Positions 1 through 8,717 of a stretch of DNA of 58,373 nucleotides are shown here, piece by piece (the first letter of the stretch is position 1; the number at the start of each line of letters is the position of its first letter). The translations under genes and the position numbers were made by a program. The DNA comes from an uncultured Bacteroides sp. (GTDB taxonomy: Bacteria > Bacteroidota > Bacteroidia > Bacteroidales > Bacteroidaceae): positions 1 through 58,373 of the forward strand of contig CAMTOQ010000018.1 in NCBI GenBank assembly GCA_947074205.1, written 5' to 3'. The notes beneath the pieces are model-generated. The model searched no databases. It saw only the letters and a list, made by a program, of their open reading frames with translations, and was not told where the DNA came from.

Positions 1-1046
1 TCTTTAATGAACTCCCAACAATCTAATGCTTTCTGCAAGGCGAAATCATCATCAAAATGCTGATATAGATTGGCGTATCCCACCACAGCCTCGGCTTGCA
101 CCCACCAATGACGATCTGTATCTGTGTGGTTGGCAGTGATGTTTTTCTCATAAATCATGCCTTTACCGAGTGCATAGCCGTCGGTAGAAGCCTCGGCAAT
201 ACGCTTAACAGCGGGTATCACTCTAGCAAGCAACTCTTTATCACCAAGCTCAATAGCTGCTTCGTGCAGCAACCAAGATGCTTCGATGTCATGCCCGTAA
301 GACATTATGTTATAGTTAGTCTTCCAGTCGTCATCAAAGAAAAGATGGAGGTGCCCCGTCTTTTTATCCAGGATTAGATCGAGAAATATTTCTATCAAGT
401 TTTTTAATTGATGCTTCAAACGTTCATCCTTCCACACGCGGTAGAGATTGGTGTAAGGCTCGAGAATATGAAGATGTGTATTCATAGTCTTTCGCTCGTT
501 GGCATCTTTATCGCTCAAGCGCATATCGGCTATCTCACCCCACTCACGGGTAAAGGCCTCAAAGTAACCATTTTTATCGGCATCAAAACTATACTTCTCT
601 ATTGCCTCGAAAAGAGCAATTGCATAGTCAAGAGCCTCCTTATCACCAGTAGCTCTATGAAACTCACTCAGACCATAGATAGCAAAGCCCAATGCGTAAA
701 TTTGCTTTTTTGTATCGATTGGTTTTGCGTTATAGTCAAGCGACCAATAAACTCCTCCAAACTCTTTATCGTAAAAGTTGTCTAGAAGATAGCGTTTTGC
801 ACGTTGAGCCGTTTCAAGATATTCATCTTTAGCTAGCACACGATAGGCAGCAGAGAATGTCCATAGTATACGGGCATTCAAGATAGCTCCTTTGTCGGCT
901 TCCGGTTTCAATATTTCTTCCCCGGTGATGCGTCCATAGAATCCACCATTCACATCGTCTTCCATCTTCTCCATCCAATAGGGCAAGATGTTATTGGTCA
1001 AGACCTCCTGTACTTCAACCTTAAAGCTTTTCACGATGTCTTTCAT
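1..1046 (-). CDS. Cellobiose/mannobiose 2-epimerase (AGE family), 3' end cut by window edge
   Basis: This is a cytoplasmic sugar epimerase of the N-acylglucosamine 2-epimerase superfamily. Translation from the ATG at 1046 gives 348 residues with no stop before the window edge, so the C-terminus is missing. Family-like stretches are NTHLHILEPYTNLYRVW, SYGHDIEASWLL (His near residue 252) and RHWWVQAEAVVGYANLY. There is no signal peptide. In Bacteroides fragilis the homologue next to a GH130 phosphorylase converts beta-1,4-mannobiose to mannosylglucose. Here the same order (GH26, GH130, transporter, epimerase) is kept, so the same reaction is inferred. It starts 21 bases after the transporter stop and is probably the last or near-last gene of the mannan operon. 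A catalytic His expected near the C-terminus lies outside the window and cannot be checked. Confidence 0.9.
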   Translation of the reverse strand, partial: MKDIVKSFKVEVQEVLTNNILPYWMEKMEDDVNGGFYGRITGEEILKPEADKGAILNARILWTFSAAYRVLAKDEYLETAQRAKRYLLDNFYDKEFGGVYWSLDYNAKPIDTKKQIYALGFAIYGLSEFHRATGDKEALDYAIALFEAIEKYSFDADKNGYFEAFTREWGEIADMRLSDKDANERKTMNTHLHILEPYTNLYRVWKDERLKHQLKNLIEIFLDLILDKKTGHLHLFFDDDWKTNYNIMSYGHDIEASWLLHEAAIELGDKELLARVIPAVKRIAEASTDGYALGKGMIYEKNITANHTDTDRHWWVQAEAVVGYANLYQHFDDDFALQKALDCWEFIK

Positions 1047-1067
1047 AATTGATTTATATTTATATGA

Positions 1068-2447
1068 TTAATCTTCTGAAGAATGACGTTTAAGTTCCAA
1101 CTCCGATGTAATTTCTACCATTCGCTTTTCGCTAAGTGGATAGATACTGATAAAGATAACGCTGAGCACGGTGCCTACTGCCGGCAACCAACTGAGGAAC
1201 ATCTTGATGCCATTGATGGTCTCTAAACTCTGTACTTCGTTGGCTCTAAATCCGAAATAGGCCAATAACCAACCTGTCAAAGCACTACCGATGGCCCAAC
1301 CGAACTTCTGACTCATAGACGAAGAGGAGAAGATTAGTCCGGTAGCACGATTGCCTGTACGAAGCTCTGAATAATCGGCACAGTCGGCATACATCGACCA
1401 GAGCAGTGGGAATATACTACCGGCACAAATGCTAATAAGTACTTGGAACACAAAAATCAATACTAGCTGATCGGCTTCGAACCAATAGAAAATGATGCTC
1501 AACACAGTGGCTATCAACATAGCACCCATATAGGTTTTCTTCTTACCAATGCGATTGCTAACGGGTGCCGCTAGAACTACTCCAATGATATTGGCTGCCT
1601 GTCCTATGGCCAGATAAAGCCCACTCATGACAAAAGGTAATCCGAAGAACATCACTTCTCCTAAATCTTCTTCTACTACAAAATACTTAAAATAGTAGAC
1701 CGTAGCGCCATCGCGAATAGAGTTAAATACCAATGCGGCAACTCCGGCCCCTAGTAATATCCACCAAGGTCTATTGTGTAGTAGATCTTTTATATCTTCT
1801 TTTAGCGGACTTTGTTTCTCTTTGATGGCTTTAACACGCTCTTTAGTAAACGCAAAACAACCTAGGAAAAGAAGCACACACATGATAGCAATAATTAGTA
1901 CCGCCATCATCCATCCGTGTTGAACTGTGTTGCCACTTGCAAAAGCATTAACCAAGGGCATAAAGAGTAATAGTGCCACAAAGCTACCAATATATGCAAA
2001 AAGCATGCGGTAGGTGGACAATACATTGCGTTCTTTGGGGTCGGGACTCATCACCCCTAGCAAAGAAGCATAAGGCACATTGATTGCCGAGTAGACCATC
2101 ATCATCATTGAGTAGGTGATATAGGCATAAACAATTTTCCCCGTCAAACTAAAATCTGGAGTGATAAAGGTAAAGAAGCCAATCAAGCCAAAGGGTATGG
2201 CGAGATAGAGAAGGTAGGGGCGAAACTTACCCCAACGAGTCTGAGTACGGTCGGCCACCACACCTACAATAGGATCGAATGCTGAATCCCAGATGCGGGT
2301 AATAAGAAACATGGTACCCACCACAGCGGCAGGCATACCAAATATGTCGGTATAAAAAATCATGAGGTATGAGCCAAAAAGCTTCCAGAACATTGAAGAA
2401 GCCATATCACCGAAGCCGTAACCTATCTTTTCTTTTAGTTTTATCAT
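1068..2447 (-). CDS. GPH-family sugar:cation symporter, probably for mannobiose
   Basis: A 459-residue inner-membrane transporter of the glycoside-pentoside-hexuronide (MelB-like) branch of the major facilitator superfamily. The N-terminus (KIGYGFGDM, then RIWDSAFDPIVGVVADRT with acidic residues in the second helix) is typical, and about 12 hydrophobic segments follow. I chose the ATG at 2447. The frame stays open to 2483, but the extra 12 codons run through a hairpin and T-run, and the usual GPH start is the Met directly before IKLKEKIGYG. It lies between the GH130 phosphorylase and the epimerase. By analogy with the B. fragilis mannan cluster it should bring mannobiose into the cytoplasm. 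Specificity is inferred from context only. Confidence 0.9.
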   Translation of the reverse strand: MIKLKEKIGYGFGDMASSMFWKLFGSYLMIFYTDIFGMPAAVVGTMFLITRIWDSAFDPIVGVVADRTQTRWGKFRPYLLYLAIPFGLIGFFTFITPDFSLTGKIVYAYITYSMMMMVYSAINVPYASLLGVMSPDPKERNVLSTYRMLFAYIGSFVALLLFMPLVNAFASGNTVQHGWMMAVLIIAIMCVLLFLGCFAFTKERVKAIKEKQSPLKEDIKDLLHNRPWWILLGAGVAALVFNSIRDGATVYYFKYFVVEEDLGEVMFFGLPFVMSGLYLAIGQAANIIGVVLAAPVSNRIGKKKTYMGAMLIATVLSIIFYWFEADQLVLIFVFQVLISICAGSIFPLLWSMYADCADYSELRTGNRATGLIFSSSSMSQKFGWAIGSALTGWLLAYFGFRANEVQSLETINGIKMFLSWLPAVGTVLSVIFISIYPLSEKRMVEITSELELKRHSSED

Positions 2448-2561
2448 GGTACTAGATATAAACGAAACAAAAAAACACCGCAAAATGCTACAGAACTAAT
2501 CCAATAGGAAATAGCTTTGACAAATACATTTTGCGGCTTTAGTCATATCACAGAGATTTAG
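2448..2561 (-). promoter_or_regulatory. Intra-operon hairpin with T-run between GH130 and transporter genes
   Basis: A perfect 10-base inverted repeat (CCGCAAAATG at 2478-2487, CATTTTGCGG at 2527-2536) encloses a 39-base loop. Read on the minus strand, the second arm is followed by TGTTTTTTTG. This is the form of an intrinsic terminator or RNA-processing element, within the longest downstream gap after the GH3 gene. It could lower expression of the transporter and epimerase relative to the enzymes upstream. Function is inferred. Confidence 0.5.
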
Positions 2562-3737
2562 TTATTTATGTATGATTTCAAGATTATGATGAATCATCTT
2601 CTTTAGAGTTTCAACAGATGCAGTAGTAGTTAGGCCATCTTGTGGCGTGTTCATACAGTAATCCACTAGCTTATCTACAGTTGAGGTAGCTACATGCATG
2701 CGAGTGTCGCTAGAGGCATAATAGATAAACAGTTTACCATCTTCGTCGGCAATCCATCCATTAGTAAACAATACGTTAGATACATCACCAATACGTTCTT
2801 CGCCTTCGGGTGCCATAAAATAGCCGGCAGGAGCAGCTATCACCTTAGTAGGATCTTCTAATGCTGTCATATACATATAGAGCACATAGCGCAGCCCTGC
2901 AGCACAGCCTCTAACACCGTGTGCCAAGTGAAGCCATCCTTTATCGGTCTTGATAGGATGAGGTCCTTCCCCATTTTTCACTTCTTTAATGGTATGATAG
3001 TAGCGAGGATCGATAATCTTTTCCTCTTTCACTTCGGCGTGAGTCATATCATCAACCAAGGCCCAACCAATGCCACCGCCACTGCCAGTGTCAATAAATC
3101 CATCTTGCGGACGAGTATAAAGAGCGTACTTGCCATTAACAAACTCCGGATGAAGCACCACATTGCGTTGCTGGCTTTTTGTCTTCAAATCGGGAAGACG
3201 TTCCCAGTTGATCAAGTCCTTGGTACGAGCAATTGCGGCAGTAGCCGTTGCCGAAGAAAGATCCCCTTTGGGCGCATTAGGGTTGTGACGTTCGGCACAA
3301 AATATACCGTATACCCAACCATCTTCGTGAGCCGTAAGTCGCATATCATAGATATTGGTAGCGGGAATAATATCATCGGGCATGGTCACCGGATAATCCC
3401 AGAAGCGGAAGTTATCAACTCCATTAGGACTCTCGGCAATAGCGAAGAATGATTTACGATCATCCCCCTCTACTCTTACCACAAGTACATATTTCCCATT
3501 CCACTTGATAGCACCGGAATTCATCGTGGCGTTCATCCCTATTCGCTCCATAAGATAGGGGTTGGTCTGCTCGTCTAAATCGTAACGCCAAAACACAGGA
3601 GTGTGAGCGGCAGTTAAAATAGGACTATTGTAACGCGTATATATACCGTTGCCTTTCTCTTCAGGCAGATTGGGTTTAGTGATCAATAGTTCATGGTCGG
3701 CCAATAGCGCCTCGACCTTTTGTTGAAATGTAGTCAT
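2562..3737 (-). CDS. GH130 4-O-beta-D-mannosyl-D-glucose phosphorylase
   Basis: A 391-residue cytoplasmic enzyme with no signal peptide. It should phosphorolyse Man-beta-1,4-Glc to mannose 1-phosphate and glucose. The sequence shows the five-bladed GH130 pattern: TRYNSPILTAAHTPVFWRYD (residues 34-53), GAIKWNGKYVLVVRVEGDDRKSFFAIAESPNG (75-106) and IYDMRLT, with Asp131 at the position of the general acid of the B. fragilis enzyme. Length matches that enzyme closely (about 390). It follows the second GH26 gene by 30 bases and precedes the transporter. With the epimerase gene two places downstream, this gives a phosphorolytic route that saves ATP at the mannose-phosphate step. Other GH130 members act on mannooligosaccharides or N-glycans, but the neighbours favour mannosylglucose. 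Confidence 0.95.
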   Translation of the reverse strand: MTTFQQKVEALLADHELLITKPNLPEEKGNGIYTRYNSPILTAAHTPVFWRYDLDEQTNPYLMERIGMNATMNSGAIKWNGKYVLVVRVEGDDRKSFFAIAESPNGVDNFRFWDYPVTMPDDIIPATNIYDMRLTAHEDGWVYGIFCAERHNPNAPKGDLSSATATAAIARTKDLINWERLPDLKTKSQQRNVVLHPEFVNGKYALYTRPQDGFIDTGSGGGIGWALVDDMTHAEVKEEKIIDPRYYHTIKEVKNGEGPHPIKTDKGWLHLAHGVRGCAAGLRYVLYMYMTALEDPTKVIAAPAGYFMAPEGEERIGDVSNVLFTNGWIADEDGKLFIYYASSDTRMHVATSTVDKLVDYCMNTPQDGLTTTASVETLKKMIHHNLEIIHK

Positions 3738-3767
3738 AATAATAAAGTTCAGAATTAGTTGAAATGT

Positions 3768-4880
3768 TTATTGATAAAGTGTGCCGGCCACATTCTCCAC
3801 AAAAAGCACCTCTGGCTTATTGTAGAACTCCACAAAGTTTGGAGCTGAAACTTGGCCTGGATAAGGGGCATAGTAGTGATTATCGCGTTCACGTGCATTG
3901 CGCCACACTAATACATAGGCTAGAGGATAGTTCTCAATAGCTGGATAGAGCGTATCGGTCCACCATATCGAATCGGGTATAGTTTCGTAGCCTGTTTCAG
4001 TTATAGCAATAATTTTATTATGCGCCTTCCCAATAGAGTCGATAATAGACAGTGAGCGAGACATCGATTCAAGATATTGATCTTCATTAAATTGATAGGC
4101 ATCAAAACCAATCAAGTCTATCACATCGTCACCAGGATATCGCGCAAGATATTGAGTGGTATCTTTTGGTTCTGTACCAGGCGAATAAGCATAGAGCAGA
4201 TTGTTAACTCCATTCTCGTTGAGACGATCATAAGTCATCATCCACAAATCTTTATACTGCTGGTCGGTAGCATAGTTTTGGCCCCACCAAAACCAATTGC
4301 CTGTATGTTCGTGCCAAGGTCTGAATAAGATAGGGACTTTAGTGCCATCGGCTGTTTCCAAGGAGTTCATGAAAGCTGATACACTATCAAGCCAACCCAT
4401 AAACTTGTCGTGGTTAATACCACCTGGAAGTATAGAGGCTACTACAGCCGTATCGCTTACATCCCATGAGTTACCTTCGGTAGACGGATTGAATGCGTGC
4501 CAACTGATAGTATTGAGCCCGCCACGTTCGTATTGAGCAATAATCTCTTGTCTAATCTTATCGAAAGGTATATCATCAAGACTCACATTGCTTCCTAGCT
4601 CAATTTGGCCTATATCGAACGACATCACAGCAGGATACTCGCCAACCACGCTCTTTACGTCACTGCGGTCTGCATCTCCTTCCCATCCAATGCCGTACAA
4701 AGGGTCATCGTGGTGACCAAACATAATTCCTTTATTTGGCATTTGCTGAAGATTAGATAATAAAGCCTCCGTTTGGAGAGTGCGTTTAGAAGATACTACC
4801 TCTGGTTTAGTGCTGCACGATGACAGTCCGAAAGTGAGTGCTAGAACAGCAGAAATAGTATATATGCTTTTTATACTCAT
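3768..4880 (-). CDS. GH26 beta-mannanase, lipoprotein (mannobiose-forming type)
   Basis: A 370-residue glycoside hydrolase of family 26. The N-terminus is a lipoprotein signal with Cys22 in LSSC. Catalytic residues are visible: acid/base Glu191 in RPWHEHTGNWFWWG and nucleophile Glu295 in AITETGYE, with GHHDDPLYGIGW near residue 55 and YSPG at 232-235. The protein is essentially one catalytic domain, unlike the other GH26 in this locus. Its B. fragilis positional homologue sits next to the GH130 gene and releases mannobiose, so a periplasmic mannobiose-forming role is inferred. Anchoring side is not certain because no clear surface-export acidic signal follows the Cys. It is 28 bases after the GH3 gene. 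Confidence 0.92.
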   Translation of the reverse strand: MSIKSIYTISAVLALTFGLSSCSTKPEVVSSKRTLQTEALLSNLQQMPNKGIMFGHHDDPLYGIGWEGDADRSDVKSVVGEYPAVMSFDIGQIELGSNVSLDDIPFDKIRQEIIAQYERGGLNTISWHAFNPSTEGNSWDVSDTAVVASILPGGINHDKFMGWLDSVSAFMNSLETADGTKVPILFRPWHEHTGNWFWWGQNYATDQQYKDLWMMTYDRLNENGVNNLLYAYSPGTEPKDTTQYLARYPGDDVIDLIGFDAYQFNEDQYLESMSRSLSIIDSIGKAHNKIIAITETGYETIPDSIWWTDTLYPAIENYPLAYVLVWRNARERDNHYYAPYPGQVSAPNFVEFYNKPEVLFVENVAGTLYQ

Positions 4881-4908
4881 AAGATTCTTTTTAATAAAAC
4901 GTTAGTAG

Positions 4909-7209
4909 CTATTTTACAATAAAACTTTTGCTCTGCAAAGCCTCATCGGCAGAAGATGGACCTACCATAACAATGAACTCACCGGGCTCTACTGTCCATT
5001 TCATATCACGATCGTAGAAGGACAATTTTTCAGGAGTGATGGTGAAGGTGATTTCCTTCGTCTCGCCGGCCTTCAATGCTACGCGAGCAAAATCTTTCAA
5101 CTCTTTCACCGGGCGTGTTGCACTACTAAAGCGGTCGCGAATGTATAGTTGAACAATCTCTACACCATCACGTTTACCGGTATTGGTCACTTTAACGGTA
5201 GCATTAATAGACTCTGTTGGAGTAATAGCCTCTTTAGCCAATTTGAAATCAGTATACTCATAAGTAGTATAAGATAGTCCATGACCAAATGGATAAAGTG
5301 GTGTGCTTGGCTTGTTATCCACATAAGGGTGGAAGTATTGCGAAGGCTTATGATTGTAAATCATTTGAGTTTGACCAACACTGTAAGGGATGGTTACCGC
5401 CAACTTAGCCGATGGATTGACTTCCCCGTAAAGTATTTCGGCAATAGCTTGGCCAGCATACATACCGGGAGCCCATGCTTCAACAATTGCAGGAAGATTT
5501 TCGGCGGCCCACGATACGCCCAAAGGACGACCACTTACCAACACAAGGATGGTAGGTTTACCCGAAGCTGCTACCTTCTTAATCAATTCGTTTTGAAGTC
5601 CTACTAGATCAATATCTGATCTATCTGTATCTTCGCCATCAGTACGATCGGTCCAACGGAAACGCATCATATACTCACCGGCTACCACTATATTCAAGTC
5701 AGCCTGTTTGGCTTTACTTGCAGCTAGTTCAATCTGTTTTGGGTCCATATAGCGTGGGTCCCATCCTTGATCTACAAAATCGAAAGTAGTCTCAGGAGAC
5801 ACTTGTTTTAAACCTTCAAGGATAGTTGTCACGTTTTCTTCTTTCTGTCGTGCCGACCAGTCGCCTAAGATATTTTCATCATTGGCATTGATACCAGTTA
5901 CCATCACACGTTTGTATTTAGAGGCATCTAGAGGCAGTACATCATCATTCTTCAACAGTACAATACCGTTACGAGCGGCTTCAAGAGAAGTCTGGCGATG
6001 TTCGTCACACAGACGGATTGTCATGCTTTGTGCTTCATCGGCATAAGGGTGTTCGAAAAGTCCTAAGCGGAACTTCACATCAAGAATTCGTCTAACCGAT
6101 TGATCAATACGAGATACCGGTATACGTCCTTCCTTAACAAGTTCAGTTACCAATTCATTCCAATATACACCGTGCATATGCATATCCATACCGGCCATGA
6201 TCGATTGATAGAAGGCCTCTTTCAGGTTTTCTGCTGTTGCATGCAAGTCGTGAATGTGTTCAATGTCCATCCAGTCGCTTACTATGAAGCCTTTAAATCC
6301 CCATTCATCGCGAAGTACATCCGTCATCAACCATTTGTTTTCGTGACAAGGAATACCGTTTAGCTCATTATGAGCTGTCATTAAAGAGCCTGCTCCAGCC
6401 TTAACCCCAGCTTTAAAGGGAGGGAAGAAAACTTCGCGAAGCGTTCTTACTGATATATCACTAGGCGAACCGTTTGTACCATTTATTGGTTGACTACCCG
6501 CAACAAAATGTTTGATACAAGCCAATACATCCTCTTGGCTATTGAACTCTCCTTGATAACCTTTTACACTCTCTACCCCCATCAAAGTAACAAGGTAGGG
6601 ATCCTCACCAAAGGTCTCTCCCACTCGACCCCAACGCGGATCACGTGCCACTTCAACGTTCGGATTGAACGTCCATTGCATATTCATCGCACGCATCTCA
6701 CGAGCTGTTTGTCTAGCTATCTTATAGGCCATCACCGTATCGAACGAACAGGCCAAGTTAATGCTTGTAGGATAGACTGTGTTATCGGGTGCCATAGCAT
6801 TACCATGAATAGCATCAATACCAAAAATGATTGGAATTTGGAGTCTACTTTTCATGGCCAAGCCTTGCAAGTAGTTAGCCTCTTGCAAAGTGAGTACATG
6901 TAAGAATGAACCAACCAAACCTTCTTCAGTCCATCTGGCTATGTCTTTTTCGGTAAAGCCAGGATAGAAAGCATTTGCGGTGTTGTTCTTCAGCTCATCA
7001 GCAGTCATCGATTGGCTATTGCTTTTGATATGTTCAATACCAACAAACTGGTTCATTTGTCCTACTTTCTCCTCAATAGTCATACGGCTGAGTAGATCGT
7101 CTACTCTAGCTGCTATAGGAGCAGCAGGGTCTTTATAGATTTCGGGTTTCTCGCCCGAGCAAGAAAAAATACTCAATCCTATACTCATCATTATTATTTG
7201 CTTTCTCAT
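4909..7209 (-). CDS. GH3 beta-glucosidase, lipoprotein
   Basis: A 766-residue family 3 glycoside hydrolase with a lipoprotein signal ending at Cys17 (IFSC). The N-terminal barrel carries GKYP-region equivalents, KHFVAG (233-238) and the nucleophile Asp312 in GFIVSDWMDI. The second alpha/beta domain follows from about residue 400, and a fibronectin III-like domain begins near YPFGHGLSYTTYEY (about 640). It likely removes beta-1,4-linked glucose from the ends of glucomannan oligosaccharides in the periplasm. Its presence suggests that the substrate has glucose in the backbone. It lies between the two GH26 genes, 44 bases after the upstream one. Beta-xylosidase activity cannot be excluded from sequence alone. 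Confidence 0.9.
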   Translation of the reverse strand: MRKQIIMMSIGLSIFSCSGEKPEIYKDPAAPIAARVDDLLSRMTIEEKVGQMNQFVGIEHIKSNSQSMTADELKNNTANAFYPGFTEKDIARWTEEGLVGSFLHVLTLQEANYLQGLAMKSRLQIPIIFGIDAIHGNAMAPDNTVYPTSINLACSFDTVMAYKIARQTAREMRAMNMQWTFNPNVEVARDPRWGRVGETFGEDPYLVTLMGVESVKGYQGEFNSQEDVLACIKHFVAGSQPINGTNGSPSDISVRTLREVFFPPFKAGVKAGAGSLMTAHNELNGIPCHENKWLMTDVLRDEWGFKGFIVSDWMDIEHIHDLHATAENLKEAFYQSIMAGMDMHMHGVYWNELVTELVKEGRIPVSRIDQSVRRILDVKFRLGLFEHPYADEAQSMTIRLCDEHRQTSLEAARNGIVLLKNDDVLPLDASKYKRVMVTGINANDENILGDWSARQKEENVTTILEGLKQVSPETTFDFVDQGWDPRYMDPKQIELAASKAKQADLNIVVAGEYMMRFRWTDRTDGEDTDRSDIDLVGLQNELIKKVAASGKPTILVLVSGRPLGVSWAAENLPAIVEAWAPGMYAGQAIAEILYGEVNPSAKLAVTIPYSVGQTQMIYNHKPSQYFHPYVDNKPSTPLYPFGHGLSYTTYEYTDFKLAKEAITPTESINATVKVTNTGKRDGVEIVQLYIRDRFSSATRPVKELKDFARVALKAGETKEITFTITPEKLSFYDRDMKWTVEPGEFIVMVGPSSADEALQSKSFIVK

Positions 7210-7253
7210 GGTTTAACTATAATATTTGTGATATTATCAATTTATAAATAGAT

Positions 7254-8642
7254 CTATTTAAATGAAGGAAGTTGATCGCGAGTTATAACATTGGGATTAC
7301 CAATAGCATCAATCCACCAATCATCTGAGGCATGTTTAATCGTGGCGCTCTCATCATCATACCATGGCATAAAATAGAGCCATCTAGAACCGGCATCCCA
7401 TATAGCAGTGAAGTTGTCTAATGATTTTCCAGCTCCGCCATCACATCCATTCTCCCCTAAAGCGATCATCTTATTGCCATATTGTTTAAGAAGTGCTTGA
7501 TAATCAGAAAGAGACTCCGTAGCATTCTTACCATAAATATCGCGAGCTATAATATCCACATATTTATCTCCGGGATAGAACTCTGGATCTTTCACTTGGC
7601 TTGTCCATACCCAAATAAGATTATTGAGGCCTTGTTCGTTAAAGTAGTCGAACATATATATCCACAGTTTTTTGTAAGCCTCAGCACCATCGCGACCCCA
7701 CCAAAACCAGGCGGTGCCACCATTATATTCGTAAATATTACCCGATGCTTCATGCAAAGGACGCCAAACCACAGGAATACCTTTTTCTTGAAGCAGTTTA
7801 AGGTAGCTTGCCAATTTTGCTAAATCCGCCTTCATCAAACCGTTTTCCCAAGTTCCTTCTGTCAACGCATTGTTCACAGTGAAGGTAGTTTCATTAGGTT
7901 GGTAGGTCACATCGGTTGCAGGAGCTCCTTCGTATTTAGGAACCATCCAGTGCCATGATGCACCTACGATGCCACCCGCATTCCACCAGTTTTCCATAAA
8001 GCTTATGTCACTATAGTCAATCCAATTGGCAGGTGATGCCCAGATGTGGATATAGTCTACATGTGTCATTGCTGGATATTTACCAGTTAACGAATATACT
8101 TTTTCGGCTCCTTCAATATTCCATGCAACATTGGACATTGTACCAGAAAGCGACTTCTTACCATAAATCTCGCTCATGTAGTTGAATACTTTCTGAGCAG
8201 ATGCAAGTGCATTTGGTGTCACTAACTGTGTAGTCATAGGGGTATCTTGAACCGTAGTAAAGCTTAAAACGACTTCATTTACCTCCACTTGAGCAGGCCC
8301 CCATATTGCACCTACAGGCACTGTGAGTTGATACTGCTTACCTTTTTCCAAGCCAGAGACTTGAACTGTGAGCTGATTGGCCTTAGAAGAAGCAGCTTGT
8401 ACAGTGGCTCCGGGTATTTGAATAACCTCTTTCGCAGCAGAAGGACAGAACACATACTGATCGTAAGTCAATACAATCGTTAGATCGCCAGCCGCTATAT
8501 CGGTTGCTCCATTTGCCGGAGAGCTACTCACCAGTTGAACGGGATCGGGCATGATGACCACCACCTTGGTGCAGTCGTCGTAACAACCCACAAAAAGGAG
8601 TGAGATACAAAAAGCTATTATTAATAGAAATTTATTTTTCAT
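7254..8642 (-). CDS. GH26 beta-mannanase with N-terminal Ig-like domain, lipoprotein
   Basis: A 462-residue lipoprotein (Cys20 in FVGC). Residues about 33-135 form a bacterial Ig-like domain (SPANGATDIA, then LTIVLTYDQYV, ending VVLSFTT). The GH26 barrel follows from about residue 145. The acid/base is Glu298 in WRPLHEASGNIYEY, with WFWWG at 312-316, and the nucleophile is Glu397 in ALGENGC. This GH26 is only distantly similar to the one at 3768-4880. Its Ig-like spacer and place directly after the surface glycan-binding genes suggest an outer-surface endo-mannanase that feeds SusC/D. Location is inferred. Confidence 0.92.
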   Translation of the reverse strand: MKNKFLLIIAFCISLLFVGCYDDCTKVVVIMPDPVQLVSSSPANGATDIAAGDLTIVLTYDQYVFCPSAAKEVIQIPGATVQAASSKANQLTVQVSGLEKGKQYQLTVPVGAIWGPAQVEVNEVVLSFTTVQDTPMTTQLVTPNALASAQKVFNYMSEIYGKKSLSGTMSNVAWNIEGAEKVYSLTGKYPAMTHVDYIHIWASPANWIDYSDISFMENWWNAGGIVGASWHWMVPKYEGAPATDVTYQPNETTFTVNNALTEGTWENGLMKADLAKLASYLKLLQEKGIPVVWRPLHEASGNIYEYNGGTAWFWWGRDGAEAYKKLWIYMFDYFNEQGLNNLIWVWTSQVKDPEFYPGDKYVDIIARDIYGKNATESLSDYQALLKQYGNKMIALGENGCDGGAGKSLDNFTAIWDAGSRWLYFMPWYDDESATIKHASDDWWIDAIGNPNVITRDQLPSFK

Positions 8643-8717
8643 CTTATTCTATATTTAAGGTGTACTTAGCTTATCCCTATTTGTCACATAAGGACAAGCT
8701 AAGTTCACTAGATTTAT

